Origin: Lampropedia puyangensis
GTDB lineage: Bacteria; Pseudomonadota; Gammaproteobacteria; Burkholderiales; Burkholderiaceae_C
Direction of reading: 5' to 3'
Length of the DNA: 64,000 bases
Assembly: GCF_004833285.1 (NCBI RefSeq)
Contig: NZ_STFG01000008.1
Span: 62,001 to 126,000 of the forward strand
Positions 1-10,600 of the stretch are shown here, piece after piece. The notes under the pieces were generated by a model. That model did no database searches and had not been told where the DNA came from. It saw only the letters and a list, made by a program, of their open reading frames with translations. Position numbers and translations under genes: made by a program. The first letter of the stretch is position 1, and each line of letters starts with the position of its first letter.

Positions 1-192
1 CAAGCATTGGTGGCCAGAGCCATTGAAATGGGCGGAACTTGCACTGGTGAGCACGGCATTGGCATTCACAAAATGGATTACTTGGTGCAAGAAACTGGGG
101 CAGGTGCTGTGGCAGTGATGCGCAGCATCAAACAAGCCCTGGATCCGAAAAACATCCTCAATCCAGGAAAAATCTTCAACGCGCAAGCCTGA
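1..192 (+). CDS. FAD-linked oxidase (GlcD/D-lactate dehydrogenase type), C-terminal end only
   Basis: Only the last 63 codons lie in the window; the reading frame is open to the left edge. The sequence contains GGTCTGEHGIG followed by a short helix and then DPKNILNPGKIF. That is the C-terminal signature of the FAD-linked oxidase family that includes glycolate oxidase GlcD and D-lactate dehydrogenases. In these enzymes the GEHGIG segment lies near the flavin and substrate, and the NPGK motif ends the cap domain. The exact 2-hydroxyacid substrate cannot be told from this fragment. The next gene on this strand is about 1.9 kb away, so this is probably the end of a transcription unit. Confidence 0.85.
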   Translation, partial: QALVARAIEMGGTCTGEHGIGIHKMDYLVQETGAGAVAVMRSIKQALDPKNILNPGKIFNAQA

Positions 193-446
193 CACATCCG
201 CATGGCTGTCGGCCAAAGCCACGATAGCGTAGTTCTATCAGCGTTGGCCACAGCTATCCCCCCTTTACTAATACAACTCTAGCCTGCGCTCTACTTCCCA
301 TTCGCCCGCATCAAACTGGCACTGGTTCGTGCAATCAATCGCTAGCTAAAGGCAAATAGCTCAACCCACTTGCTCTGAACCCTTCAGAACCTGTCAAGAA
401 GCATTACGGCAGCCTTCACCATGCTTAAACAGCGGCTGACTGTAAG

Positions 447-2045
447 TTATTTCAAGGCTTTCAGTGCCGCATCGCGCTCGCGCTGCAATTGCATCACAGC
501 ACCCAAACGGCTTTGCAAAATGGACGCGTCGACATGGTCTGCCTTGCCGCCCATTTGGCGCACCATGTTCTGCCCAGCCTTGAAACGGTCTATTGCAGCC
601 TCGTAATCGAGCCTGGCCACCTGCGCTTCAGCTTCAGCACGAATCGCGCGCAATGGTTGATTTTTCGCCGTCCACAATCTGGCCAACTGCTGCCAGGCGC
701 CAGCATCGCGCGGGTGATCTGTCAGCCAGCTCTGCCATTGGCTAGTGAGGCCCTCAACCAAGGCAGTATCAGCGCTGCTTGGCATGTCGACAGCATACTG
801 GGTGCGTAAGAACAACTCTGGCCGCAAACGTGCATGGTCGCCCAGCTGGGCCATGGCTTGAGCACCCCATTGTGCATCTCGGGATGCCAGTGCCAACTCC
901 AGATTCAATAACAAGGCTAAGCGGTGTGCACTGGCATCACCTTGCGTCAAAGGCAGTAACGCATTGGCAAACTGCCGCGCCTGATCCGCCTCACGCAACT
1001 GCCCTGCCGCCATGGCTGCGGCATACAAGCGGCCGGCCTGCTCAGCCGGCGTAGCATTGGTACGATTGGCTAGCACTTCAGAACCCGCTTGCATTGCTGT
1101 ACGCAAAAAATCCACCTTGCCTAACGACAGCACACGCGAACGAGCGACGATTATGGAATGTTCCAAGGTCATACGCACCGGCACATTACGTCCTTCCTGA
1201 CCTAATCTGGCCTGCATATCAGACAAGCGCTGAGTGGATAGCGGGTGAGTGCGTAAATAGGGAAAAGCGCCTCGGTCGTTGAGGCTACTGGCTTGGTTGA
1301 GCTTGTTGAACATGCCCACAAAACCATTGGGATCAAAGCCAGCAGGCACCATCAAGCCAAAACCTATGCGATCGGCCTCTTGCTCCATCGCTCGAGAAAA
1401 ATCCAAACTGTTTTGAATGGCCAACGCCTGCCCACCGGCCACTACCGCCTGCGCCCCTTCCGGGCTTTGACTTGCCGCGATAGCGCCCAAAATCATGCTG
1501 GCAATCACCAATGGTGTTTGGCGTGCGTTCTGGGCAACCACCCGTGAAATATGCCGCTGGGTCACGTGTGACAACTCATGAGCCATGACAGACGCCAGCT
1601 CATCTTTAGAGTCCACGGCATTGATCAGCCCCAAATGCAAGCCGAAATACCCGCCGGGCAAGGCAAACGCGTTAATGGTGCGGTCTTTGCCCAAAAACAC
1701 TTGCCACGCAAACTGCTCCTCTAGCGAATCGCCTAGCGCCCCATTTTTCTGGGCCGCCGTCATCAGCGAATGCCAAATACCCTCTACATACTCTTGTAGG
1801 ACTGGGTCATCGATGTAATCTGGGTCACGGTAAAGCTGACGGGCAATTTGGTCACCGATGCGGCGCTCGTCACCAACGGTAAAGCCGTCGACCTCTCCCA
1901 GTGATGGCAATTGCTGCGCTACGGCAGGTTTGGCGACCAGACCAGCACCAAATGCCAAGGCAAGAGACAGCGCCGTCACCGAAAACGCCGAAGAGCCCAA
2001 GCGGGCAAACGAACACAAAGAAGAAAGCAATGGCAATGTTTTCAT
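447..2045 (-). CDS. bepA: BepA/YfgC-type periplasmic M48 metalloprotease with TPR repeats
   Basis: This 532-residue protein starts with a basic, then hydrophobic signal sequence ending near residue 44 (KPAVA-QQ). Family M48 zinc proteases follow, with the active-site helix HELSHVTQRH around residues 150-160 (HExxH) and a downstream glutamate in EQEADRIGFGLM. The C-terminal 200 residues are alpha-helical and alanine-rich with a TPR-like pattern. BepA of E. coli has this architecture and acts in the periplasm on outer-membrane protein assembly (LptD, BamA). The assignment is by architecture. The chosen start places the signal peptide at the N-terminus. The gene is divergent from the DUF2721 gene and appears monocistronic. 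Confidence 0.88.
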   Translation of the reverse strand: MKTLPLLSSLCSFARLGSSAFSVTALSLALAFGAGLVAKPAVAQQLPSLGEVDGFTVGDERRIGDQIARQLYRDPDYIDDPVLQEYVEGIWHSLMTAAQKNGALGDSLEEQFAWQVFLGKDRTINAFALPGGYFGLHLGLINAVDSKDELASVMAHELSHVTQRHISRVVAQNARQTPLVIASMILGAIAASQSPEGAQAVVAGGQALAIQNSLDFSRAMEQEADRIGFGLMVPAGFDPNGFVGMFNKLNQASSLNDRGAFPYLRTHPLSTQRLSDMQARLGQEGRNVPVRMTLEHSIIVARSRVLSLGKVDFLRTAMQAGSEVLANRTNATPAEQAGRLYAAAMAAGQLREADQARQFANALLPLTQGDASAHRLALLLNLELALASRDAQWGAQAMAQLGDHARLRPELFLRTQYAVDMPSSADTALVEGLTSQWQSWLTDHPRDAGAWQQLARLWTAKNQPLRAIRAEAEAQVARLDYEAAIDRFKAGQNMVRQMGGKADHVDASILQSRLGAVMQLQRERDAALKALK

Positions 2046-2117
2046 AAACGATTAGGAGTTCCTTGTCTGTATTTTGGTTCACTGGCCAAAAACGCCGAGT
2101 ACACGCTCGGCTTAAAC

Positions 2118-2564
2118 ATGAGTGCTTTTATACTGGCGCAGCGCCTCACCAACTTTCCCATGAATGCCATGGACATCACTACCCCTGCCCTGTTGTTTCC
2201 TGCCATCTCGTTGCTGCTCTTGGCCTATACCAACCGTTTTCTGGTTTTGGCACAAGTCATCAGGCAATTGCACGCATCCCCTCAGCACGATACGCCACTG
2301 GTGCACCGCCAGGTGCCTGGTCTGCGCAGGCGCATCAGCTTGATCCAGTATATGCAGGGCTTCGGTGTGCTGAGCTTTTTACTCTGCGCTGTATCCATGT
2401 TCGCGTTGTTTCTGGAGGCGCAATCGCTAGGCAAATGGCTCTTCGGGATCAGCATCCTTTCACTGATGCTGTCTTTGCTGCTGTCGTTGATTGAAGTCAT
2501 TATCTCCACCAACGCATTGACTGTTGTGGTGGAAGATATCGAAAACGGTCAACATTCGTCCTGA
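2118..2564 (+). CDS. DUF2721 family small membrane protein
   Basis: About 148 residues. The segment ITTPALLFPAISLLLLAY followed by TNRFLVLAQVIR matches the N-terminus of DUF2721 proteins, and two more hydrophobic segments follow, giving three predicted membrane spans. A basic stretch (RRRISLIQYMQGFG) separates the first span from the others. The start is uncertain: ATG codons at 2118, 2160 and 2169 are all in frame, and none has a clear ribosome binding site; the family core begins just after 2169. The function of the family is unknown. The gene is divergent from bepA and convergent with the SulP gene, from which it is separated by 21 bases. Confidence 0.75.
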   Translation: MSAFILAQRLTNFPMNAMDITTPALLFPAISLLLLAYTNRFLVLAQVIRQLHASPQHDTPLVHRQVPGLRRRISLIQYMQGFGVLSFLLCAVSMFALFLEAQSLGKWLFGISILSLMLSLLLSLIEVIISTNALTVVVEDIENGQHSS

Positions 2565-2585
2565 TCCAATCCAATTGAGCCGCAC

Positions 2586-4358
2586 CTATTGTTGCTGCGA
2601 CGTTTTATTTAGCACTGCATCGTGCTTGGCAGTGTAGGCAATAAGCCCCTGGGGAGCTGCGCTATCTGGATGCTGCAATAACCGCAACTGCTGCACGGTC
2701 TGCGCCTCTGTTTTAAAGACATGCACATACTGCTTATCGGCCAGCAAGCCCGCGGTTGTTAAACGTTTTTCCAGTGGCAGTTTCATACCGCTCAAATACA
2801 GTTTTCCTTTGCGCTTGGCCACCATCGTGCGTAATTGGTAGAGCGTCTCCAAGCCTGTTGCATCAATATTATTGATGGAGGAAGCCACCAGACAAATGCT
2901 GTGCATGTGCGGAAAGGCATCCCAACTGGCGACGACCCGCCGCTCCAATGCAGTGGCCGTAGCAAAGTCCAACCCAGCATCCAGGCGCAACGCCAGAACG
3001 TTTTCAGCTAAAGGCGGCAAGTGCCACAAAAAGCGGTCACGCAAGCGACCATCTTCAGGAAACTCGCCCACTTCAATGATGCGCGGGTGTAAACGCTGGT
3101 GCATGAAATAGGCCAAATTGGCCAAAAGACCCGCTAAAACACCCCAATAAATACGTGGCGCAGAAACCAAAGTCACCGCCATGGTGAGCAACGCAATCCC
3201 CGCTTCCACACGAGAGAAAGCCCAAAACTTCTGGAACGCGCGGGGCTTGATCAGGCCCATCACGGACACCACTACCAACGCCGCCAGCAACGACAGCGGC
3301 ACATGCTTGAGCAAAGGGGTGAGCCACAATGCAGCTGCCAATACCAACGCTGCGGCAAAAAGGTTGGCCCATCCTGTAGCGGCCCCTGCATAGTGCATAA
3401 CAGCAGAACGCGACAAAGAAGCACTGGTCGAAAAGCTGCCAGACAAGCCAGAAACGACTTTGCCAACCCCTTGCGCAATCAAGTCCTGCGCAGGTCTCCA
3501 CTGGGTGCCGGCTAAGGCATGCTCCGTCTTGGCCGATGTCGCCACCTCCACAAAGCTCATCAACGCAATCACAACAGCGGGCACCACCAACTGGCCCAAG
3601 ACCTGCAAGCCAGGCCACACAGGAATACTCAAGCCATGTAACTGCACCTGCAACTCCCCAATCACAGCGCTACCGCTGGCTGCATAGCCCGTCAATGCGC
3701 TGACAACAGCAGCAGCAGCCAAAATCAAAGCGGCCCATGGAATAGTGGCGCCAAAACGGCGTGTGTAAATAAAAGCTGCGATCCCTACAGTACCAAACAG
3801 CAGCGCACGATGGTCCATGGAGCTCAGCAAGTTCCAAATGTCCTGCACGGATGCTACGGTCAGCCATGCATCCCATGAAACGCCCGTTAACGCAGGTACT
3901 TGCGAAGCCATGATCAAGATCGCTGCAGCTTGGGTAAATCCGCTCAGCACCGGTACGGTGACCACATTGAGCAGCCAATCCAAGCGCGCTGCACCCAAGG
4001 CAATTTGAATCAGACCAGCCAACAACGCCAGCCATACCGCCAATGTCACCCATTGCGCACTGCCTGCCGCTGCCATCGGAGCGAGCGCGGCAGCGATCAT
4101 CAACGAACTCAAGGCTGTTGGCCCTACCCCAAGCCGAGGAGAGGAAGCCAAAAGGGTAACCAACAACAACGGCAAAATGGCGGCATACAGTCCAGTCTCC
4201 AAGGGCATTCCGGCCAAACTGGCATACGCAATGGCTTGGGGCACCAACATCAAGCCAACAGTCAAGCCCGCGAAAACATCTTGTCGCAACTGGGTCGGTG
4301 AAGGACGCAGCCATGCCCAAAAAGGCAATCGGTGCATCAGACTCAAAAAGGTAGACAT
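2586..4358 (-). CDS. SulP family inorganic anion transporter with STAS domain
   Basis: A 590-residue membrane protein. Residues 20-430 hold about a dozen hydrophobic segments. The first contains the SulP signature region (AGLTVGLMLVPQAIAYASLAG, which I give only in part), typical of sulfate permease/SLC26 transporters. The C-terminal 130 residues form a STAS domain (LRLDAGLDFATATALERRV, then CLVASSINNIDATGLETL), the anti-sigma-antagonist-like regulatory domain of this family. The substrate could be sulfate, bicarbonate or a dicarboxylate; no carbonic anhydrase gene is adjacent to favour bicarbonate. It appears to be transcribed alone. Confidence 0.88.
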   Translation of the reverse strand: MSTFLSLMHRLPFWAWLRPSPTQLRQDVFAGLTVGLMLVPQAIAYASLAGMPLETGLYAAILPLLLVTLLASSPRLGVGPTALSSLMIAAALAPMAAAGSAQWVTLAVWLALLAGLIQIALGAARLDWLLNVVTVPVLSGFTQAAAILIMASQVPALTGVSWDAWLTVASVQDIWNLLSSMDHRALLFGTVGIAAFIYTRRFGATIPWAALILAAAAVVSALTGYAASGSAVIGELQVQLHGLSIPVWPGLQVLGQLVVPAVVIALMSFVEVATSAKTEHALAGTQWRPAQDLIAQGVGKVVSGLSGSFSTSASLSRSAVMHYAGAATGWANLFAAALVLAAALWLTPLLKHVPLSLLAALVVVSVMGLIKPRAFQKFWAFSRVEAGIALLTMAVTLVSAPRIYWGVLAGLLANLAYFMHQRLHPRIIEVGEFPEDGRLRDRFLWHLPPLAENVLALRLDAGLDFATATALERRVVASWDAFPHMHSICLVASSINNIDATGLETLYQLRTMVAKRKGKLYLSGMKLPLEKRLTTAGLLADKQYVHVFKTEAQTVQQLRLLQHPDSAAPQGLIAYTAKHDAVLNKTSQQQ

Positions 4359-4823
4359 GCTTTGCTCACGATCAGCAGCGAAAAATCATCAAAATAACCA
4401 TGTACGTGGGGCAATAGTCGCCTCTGGGACGAAGCGTCAGAACCCTAATTGGACCACCTGGCGCGAAAGAACTCTTGCGACAGAGCCAACCAAACATCAG
4501 AAGTCATCCGCACGCTGAATTGTCAACGCAATCCCGCAGTTTCCTAAGACGCATGGCGAAATCATTGCGGACACCCCAAACGCCAAAGGCTTACTCAATG
4601 GCACAAAATAGCCCCATCGCCGCAACTTTACAAACAAATTACACAACTTGTTTTGATCAAGCACCCCACAAAAGTTTAATGAGAATTATTTTTGATATTA
4701 TTTCAAGGATTTCTTTGGGCGCTTACCCGCATCCACATCGCACCTGCTCTATCGGGTCGTACTAATGCGGTGAAAGTGGTCCATTTCTTCTCATTATTTC
4801 AACCTGTCGCTTGGGAATTACTC
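4359..4823. other. Intergenic region between divergent sulP and yncE-like genes
   Basis: These 465 bases separate two divergently transcribed genes. The open frames here show no family resemblance. The right half becomes AT-rich and holds the Fur-box candidate at 4678-4696. I see no RNA gene or repeat. Confidence 0.6.
4678..4696 (+). promoter_or_regulatory. Candidate Fur box upstream of the YncE-like lipoprotein gene
   Basis: The 19 bases AATGAGAATTATTTTTGAT contain TGAGAAT-T-ATTTTTG, which fits 11 of 14 positions of the 7-1-7 Fur inverted repeat (TGATAAT-N-ATTATCA). The site lies about 128 bases before the lipoprotein start, in an AT-rich stretch suited to a promoter. E. coli yncE is a known Fur-repressed gene, so the pairing of site and gene makes sense. 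No binding data are available here. Confidence 0.65.
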
Positions 4824-6248
4824 ATGAAGCAAAATCGGTTCATCACTCCATCACTCGGCCGTTTGGCCGTTAGCTTTGCAGCTGCAGCCATGTTGGCTGC
4901 TTGCGCATCCACCGGTAGTGGGCCTCAATTCTCTCAAGCTGACGACTCTTTCAACGGCCAAGTTCGCGTGGTGGACGCCCCTGTCGTTTACGCAGGCAAT
5001 ACGGTCAAATTGGCTGGCGCGAACTTCAAGCCCGGTCAACAAGTGCAGTTCTTCTATGAAGGCACTCCTATTCTGAAAGACGCCGTTGTGGCCGACGCAG
5101 AGGGCAAGTTCGCTACAGAAACAGCCATTCCTGCAGGCGCACAACCAGGCCGCCACTCTGTGGTGGTGAGCGCGACTAATCCTAACGCAGCATCAGTCTA
5201 CCCCTTGAAAATCTCCCCTCAAATACCTTTGAGCGGTGAAGACAAGTTCTCTATCGAGAGCAAAAAACTCGTGACTGGTCTGTACCAATCGGCTTACAGC
5301 GCCAAAAACAATGTGGTATTTGCCGCTGCAGCAGTAGGCCGCCCACCAGTGAAAGAGTCGCAGATCGTCAAGGTCAACCCGGACACACTGCAAGTTCTGC
5401 AAGCTGTGAGCCCGGCCGAAGCGCCCGCACGCAAAGGCCAAGATGGCAAGGAGCAACCGGGCGGAGTATTTGCGGTCTATGGGATTGGCTTGGACGAGCA
5501 AAACGGTACGATCTGGGTGACCAACACACGTCAAAACACCATTGCGGTGTACAAACAATCCGATCTGAGTCTGATCAAACAGTTCGCTCCTGGTGAAGTT
5601 GGCCATGGCCGTGATGTCGCCGTAGACTCGAAACAAGGCAAGGCCTACGTGTCCACGTCCTTCACGCCAAACATCGAAGTGTTTGACACCCGCACATTGG
5701 AAAAAGTAGGCACCATCGAGCCACAAAGCACCGTGCGCGGCCCCAATGCCCGCCCATTTGGCTCTATGAGCTTGGCACTCGATGCCGCTTCGAGCAAATT
5801 GTTCGTAGTCAGCGGCACTGGTGAGATTGCCATTGTCAACACCCAAAACAATGCTGTTGAAAACGTCTTCGCCGTCGCAGGCGTGAACTCGAGCTCCGGC
5901 ATTGCCTACGACGCCAGCACCAACCGCGTGTTCCTGTCTTCGCAAGGCTCTGACAACGTTGCGATTGTGGATGCAGCAACCGGCAAAACACTCAAAAATG
6001 TTCTGGTCGGCGCAGGCAGCTTGAACGTGGCTTTTGACCCTGTCAGCAAACTCGCCTATGTGGCCAACCGTGGCTCCAGCACCGTCACTGTATTGAACAG
6101 CAACGGCGACATCGTTGCGAACCTGAATGCAGGCCCAATGCCAAACCACATCAGCGTTGGCGCCAACGGCGTGGTCTACGTGGTCAACAAAGGCCAAGGC
6201 GAGCACGCAGAAAGCAATAGCGTCACACGCATTCAGTTGAAAAAATAA
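4824..6248 (+). CDS. YncE-like beta-propeller lipoprotein, probably iron-regulated
   Basis: The 474-residue product begins with a lipoprotein signal whose lipobox is LAAC (Cys27), so it should be lipid-anchored at the cell envelope. Residues 40-130 resemble an Ig-like or IPT fold (PVVYAGNTVKLAGANFKPGQ). The rest consists of repeated beta-propeller blades of the YncE/YVTN type (GTIWVTNTRQNTIAVY, KLFVVSGTGEIAIVNT, LAYVANRGSSTVTVLN). The start at 4824 was chosen because it gives an intact lipoprotein signal; the longer open frame upstream has no signal. E. coli YncE is periplasmic, iron-regulated and linked to a TonB receptor. Here a Fur-box candidate lies upstream and a strong terminator follows. 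The ligand is unknown. Confidence 0.8.
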   Translation: MKQNRFITPSLGRLAVSFAAAAMLAACASTGSGPQFSQADDSFNGQVRVVDAPVVYAGNTVKLAGANFKPGQQVQFFYEGTPILKDAVVADAEGKFATETAIPAGAQPGRHSVVVSATNPNAASVYPLKISPQIPLSGEDKFSIESKKLVTGLYQSAYSAKNNVVFAAAAVGRPPVKESQIVKVNPDTLQVLQAVSPAEAPARKGQDGKEQPGGVFAVYGIGLDEQNGTIWVTNTRQNTIAVYKQSDLSLIKQFAPGEVGHGRDVAVDSKQGKAYVSTSFTPNIEVFDTRTLEKVGTIEPQSTVRGPNARPFGSMSLALDAASSKLFVVSGTGEIAIVNTQNNAVENVFAVAGVNSSSGIAYDASTNRVFLSSQGSDNVAIVDAATGKTLKNVLVGAGSLNVAFDPVSKLAYVANRGSSTVTVLNSNGDIVANLNAGPMPNHISVGANGVVYVVNKGQGEHAESNSVTRIQLKK

Positions 6249-6297
6249 TTGCTCCAACATGCCCAGACCTGATTGAACAGGACTGTGCCATGCTGTG

Positions 6298-6340
6298 AAA
6301 GAAGGGCCAACCCCATTGGGATTGGCCCTTTTCTTCTTGT
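6298..6340 (+). terminator. Rho-independent terminator after the YncE-like gene
   Basis: AAGGGCCAA (6302-6310) pairs with TTGGCCCTT (6322-6330) across an 11-base spacer and is followed by TTCTTCTT. It lies 54 bases after the stop codon. Confidence 0.8.
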
Positions 6341-6435
6341 GCCGCAAGTCCTTTGTGCACATGCTGTGGGGTGTATATTTACCGTTTCCGTTTGCCCATG
6401 GCGTCGTACCAGCACGCCTTTCACCAACTACTGTT

Positions 6436-7476
6436 ATGCCGATTACCCCTCAAGAAGCCCTGCAGCGCACGATTGAACACCGAGAAATTTTTCATGACGA
6501 AATGCTGCATTTGATGCGATTGATCATGCAAGGGGAAATCTCCCCGCTCATGACAGCAGCCATCATCACCGGCTTGCGTGTGAAAAAGGAAACCATCGGC
6601 GAAATCACTGCGGCCGCTTCTGTCATGCGCGAACTATCGCGCAAAGTCACCCCGAAAAACACCGACCACATGGTTGATATTGTGGGCACTGGTGGTGATG
6701 GGGCGCATACGTTCAATATCTCAACCTGCTCCGTCTTTGTGGCAGCAGCAGCAGGTGCAAAAATCAGCAAACATGGCGGGCGCAGCGTCTCCAGCAAAAG
6801 CGGCAGCGCTGATGTGATGGAGGCGCTGGGCGTCAACATAAACCTGCAACCAGACGCCATTGCCACCTCCATTGAGCGCACCGGCATCGGCTTCATGTTC
6901 GCCCCCAACCACCATCCAGCCATGAAAAATGTCGCTGCCATCCGCAAGGAAATGGGCGTGCGGAGCATTTTCAACATCCTTGGCCCCTTGACCAACCCAG
7001 CTGGGGCGCCAAACATTCTGATGGGGGTCTTTCATGCCGACTTGGTCGGCATCCAGATTCGTGCATTGGAGCGCCTAGGCGCACAACATGCCTTGGTCGT
7101 GTTTGGAAAAGATGGACTCGATGAAATCAGCCTGGGGGCCGCCACGTTGGTGGGTGAGCTCAAAGACGGCAAAGTACGTGAATACGAAATCCACCCGGAA
7201 GACTTTGGCCTCGCCATGGCCAGCACCAGAGCCATCCGCGCAGAGTCACCAGAGCAGTCACAACAGATGCTGCGCGGCGTACTGGAAGGGGCTACAGGCC
7301 CGGCACGCGACATCGTGCTGCTCAATACGGCAGCCGCTTTGTATGCTGCAGACATTGCCAGCGACATCGGTCACGGCATTGAACTGGCACGCCAAGCCAT
7401 TGACACAGGTGCGGCCAAAGACAAGCTGCAAGAGTTTGCTGCCGTCACACACGAGTTGGCTGCTACCGCTGTATAA
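6436..7476 (+). CDS. trpD: Anthranilate phosphoribosyltransferase
   Basis: The 346-residue enzyme transfers phosphoribose from PRPP to anthranilate, the second committed step of tryptophan synthesis, in the cytoplasm. Visible motifs are the PRPP/Mg loop [39 protein letters not shown], the anthranilate-site segment [26 protein letters not shown], and a late DE pair in [11 protein letters not shown]. The start at 6436 ([10 protein letters not shown]) fits family length; the open frame continues upstream without homology. It stands alone: no trpE, trpG or trpC is adjacent, and a trpG-like gene lies about 20 kb away at 27592. Confidence 0.95.
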   Translation: MPITPQEALQRTIEHREIFHDEMLHLMRLIMQGEISPLMTAAIITGLRVKKETIGEITAAASVMRELSRKVTPKNTDHMVDIVGTGGDGAHTFNISTCSVFVAAAAGAKISKHGGRSVSSKSGSADVMEALGVNINLQPDAIATSIERTGIGFMFAPNHHPAMKNVAAIRKEMGVRSIFNILGPLTNPAGAPNILMGVFHADLVGIQIRALERLGAQHALVVFGKDGLDEISLGAATLVGELKDGKVREYEIHPEDFGLAMASTRAIRAESPEQSQQMLRGVLEGATGPARDIVLLNTAAALYAADIASDIGHGIELARQAIDTGAAKDKLQEFAAVTHELAATAV

Positions 7477-7612
7477 ACACGTTCCAAAGGCTTGACTGGT
7501 CTGCCTAAGCGGCCAGCCTCGGGCTGCTTGCCTTGTACTCTTTTATGCATTGGTTCAAAAAGAGGGGGCCACATCGGCCCACCTCAGCACCCCAAGCACA
7601 ATTCAAGTCCAG

Positions 7613-10600
7613 TTAGCGCTGCAACCAGCTTTTGACACGCGCTTGCACTTGTGGAGGAATGGCACGAGCCACTGGCCGCAGCAACGGTAACGAGCGCAAA
7701 CGCACCAACTGCTGTAAGACTTGACCACGCACGCCATCTGCTACCTGTTGCGAAACGCTACGGTGCTCAGCACTGGCCACACACTGAGCCACTGCCTGTG
7801 CGCCCTGTGCCACCCCATGTGCGTCACGCGCAGTGGCTTTAGGGAGGTACTCATTCGCATAACTCCAATGGCCCCATGTTTGCGCATGTGCAACCAAATG
7901 CGCAGGAAGAGGCGGTTCAACAGGCGAAGAACCCTGTTCAAAATGCGTTTGGCGCATCTGCATGAACTGGTCAACCCATTGCTGCGCAGTCAAATCCCAT
8001 GGCAACACCCAACTCCATAGTCGATTCGCCACTCGCTCGGCAAAGGCGCCTAAATCCGGTACAACGACCGGCAGGCCTGCCTGCAATGCTGAGCTCAGCG
8101 TGTAGCTGTAAGTCTCAGGCCACTGCGCAGGCAACCAAACCAAATCGGGCGCAATGCGCTGCAGCAAGGCAGGCAAATCCTTGTCGTCGTACTGCCCATG
8201 CACTTTGAGTGCACTGGCAGGGGCTGTCTGCAAATGCCTGTACGCAAATCCAATCAAATGGAATTCCAATGGCAAGCCTTGCTTTTTGGCCAACAACGCC
8301 GCTTCTTCCAAAACATCAGCTCCTTTGATCACGCTGATGGCGCCGATGACAGCAATGCGCAAAGGCTGATGGGGTTGCAGTTGACGCGGTTGCGGCTGTG
8401 GCAACGCCATCAAGTCGATATCGGTATGGGGTGCAAAGCGCAAGTTCGCTTGAGGTGCAAAGCGATGGATTCTGTCTGCAGCATCCAGTCCAGGGGATAA
8501 AACAAAGCGCGCGCCCTCAAGCAACAAACGGTTGCGAATACGCCACGCCTGGATTGATTCATCGACTGGAGGGATGGGGGTTGGGTGCACGCCGCCACAG
8601 CATTCCCCTTGGGCATCGACGTCATAGTGGCCTTTGCGGCCAGTCATCGTAATGTTCGTACAGAAACTGTAGAAATCATGCGTGGTGAAGTCATACCCCA
8701 CACCCAACAACTGGGGCAACTCCCACGCCAGCTTGCCGTGGCCAAGCAAATGATGGTAATGCACATGCGAAACCCCCATTGCTTTGAGCAGCGCCAGCAG
8801 TTTGTCTCTTTCATGGACGGTATCGAATACTACCGACCAAGTTTTAGACAACATACACGTGTCCGTCGAAGCGTCGTGCTCTACCACTTGCAACAACACA
8901 TGCTGGCCAGAAGTTGGCCGCAAGGACAGGAAAACTGCCTGACCGTTCAATGTTTGGGCTAATTCCAGCACATGCCGCTCAGTTCCGCCACCGCGTTGAT
9001 GGTGGATGGCCAGAATCACAGGCAACGCACCTCGCGCCGTCCAGCGTTGCCAGTCAGCAGCCAAGCGCGCTTGCTGAGCAGGATCGCGCTGCAAAAAGGC
9101 ATGCACCTGGCTTTCATAAGTTGGGTGCAGCCTGCGCAAAGTTTCCATCGCAGCTTGTTCGCGCGGACTTTTGCTTTCACCAAAACTGACTCCGCCTGTA
9201 TGCAGCACATACGTGTCCAACGCATGCAGGTTGCGCCAGCCCTTCACAATGGCACGCTGGCAAAAATCGTTTTCCTCGCCATACCCCTTGCCAAAGTTCG
9301 CTTCATCAAAGAAGCCCACATCCTGTAAACAATCACGGCGGATGTACATGCAAAAACCCACACCCGTGGGTACGTCCACACTTTGCCCCGGATTGGTTTG
9401 CGCAAACAATGCGTCCAGTTGCGCCGTACTGTAGCCTTCAGGCAAGGGGTTGTCCTTGCAGAACACGGGGTAGCTGCAAATGGTGGCATTGCTGGAAAAC
9501 GGGGTAACGGTGCCGGCGTTAGCGCTGCGGTAAGCGGCTTTGCGCAACCTGCCCAACCAGTCATTGGCAACCTCAGTATCGCTATTGAGCAGCAATACGT
9601 CATTGGCATCTGAATAGCGCATACCGCGGTTGACGGTGCCCACAAACCCCAGATTCACTTCATTTTCCAGCAAGGTGATGCGCGGTTCATGGGCAGCCTT
9701 GTCACGCAGCCATTGGGTGACCTCAGGCTCTGGGCTGCAATCGTTGATCACAATCAGGCGGTACGCAACGCCCACCTCACTGGCCAACACCGACTCCACA
9801 CACAACTGGGTATCGGCCAAGCCTTTATAGACTGGCACGATGATATCGACGATTTCGCTCACTGGATCTGGCACGACTGCGGTCATGCCAGACGATGTCT
9901 GCACCGCAGCTTGAACATCCGCATGGGTTGAGACAATGGGAGTAGCCTGCGCAGGAGTCACTGCCCCACCCAGTAAAGAACCCAGCTTGGCACGACCTTT
10001 GAGCACATCACGCAATTGCACCAAAGGGCGGGTGTAGCGAAAAACGCGCGAGTTGCGCATATTGCTTAAATGGTCGGCCATGCCACGCAATTGCTGGTGC
10101 AGGTCGGCAATTTCCACCTGAGAGCGATCGCGCTCAGTAAAGAGATAGCGGTTTTCCAACTGCAAAGCATCAACCTGAGCTCGACTTTCCTGATGCAACT
10201 CAGCATGCAAACGATGCAATTGCGCATGCTCGAGCGCCAATTTCTCATGGTCCTGGCTAACCTCAGCAATACGCTGCACTTGAGCCACACTTTGCGCACG
10301 CAAGAACTGTTGCTCTGCCTGCAGTGGTCCAACCAACTGAACCAAACTGATGTAGTCAGCCGACATGGGCCAACCCAGCTCAACTTCTACATGCAGCGGG
10401 CTTTGCTGCGCCGCTTGTTGCAGCACCTGCGCATCAATCGGGAGTTTGAGCCACGGGTCACTCCCCGTGAGCACAGCTGGGGCCATAGGCGCGCCACCCA
10501 ACAAGGGGCCGCCCCAAGCCATTTCATGCGTAGGTGCTTGCTGTAGCAATGCCCCTGCACCATCGTCTTCCACACGCCACTGCCACACCACGCCTGCAGT

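Noticed and set aside
5193-6362. 389-codon open frame opposite the YncE-like gene
   Set aside because: Fully antisense to a gene with a clear signal and propeller repeats. The translated sequence has no family match.
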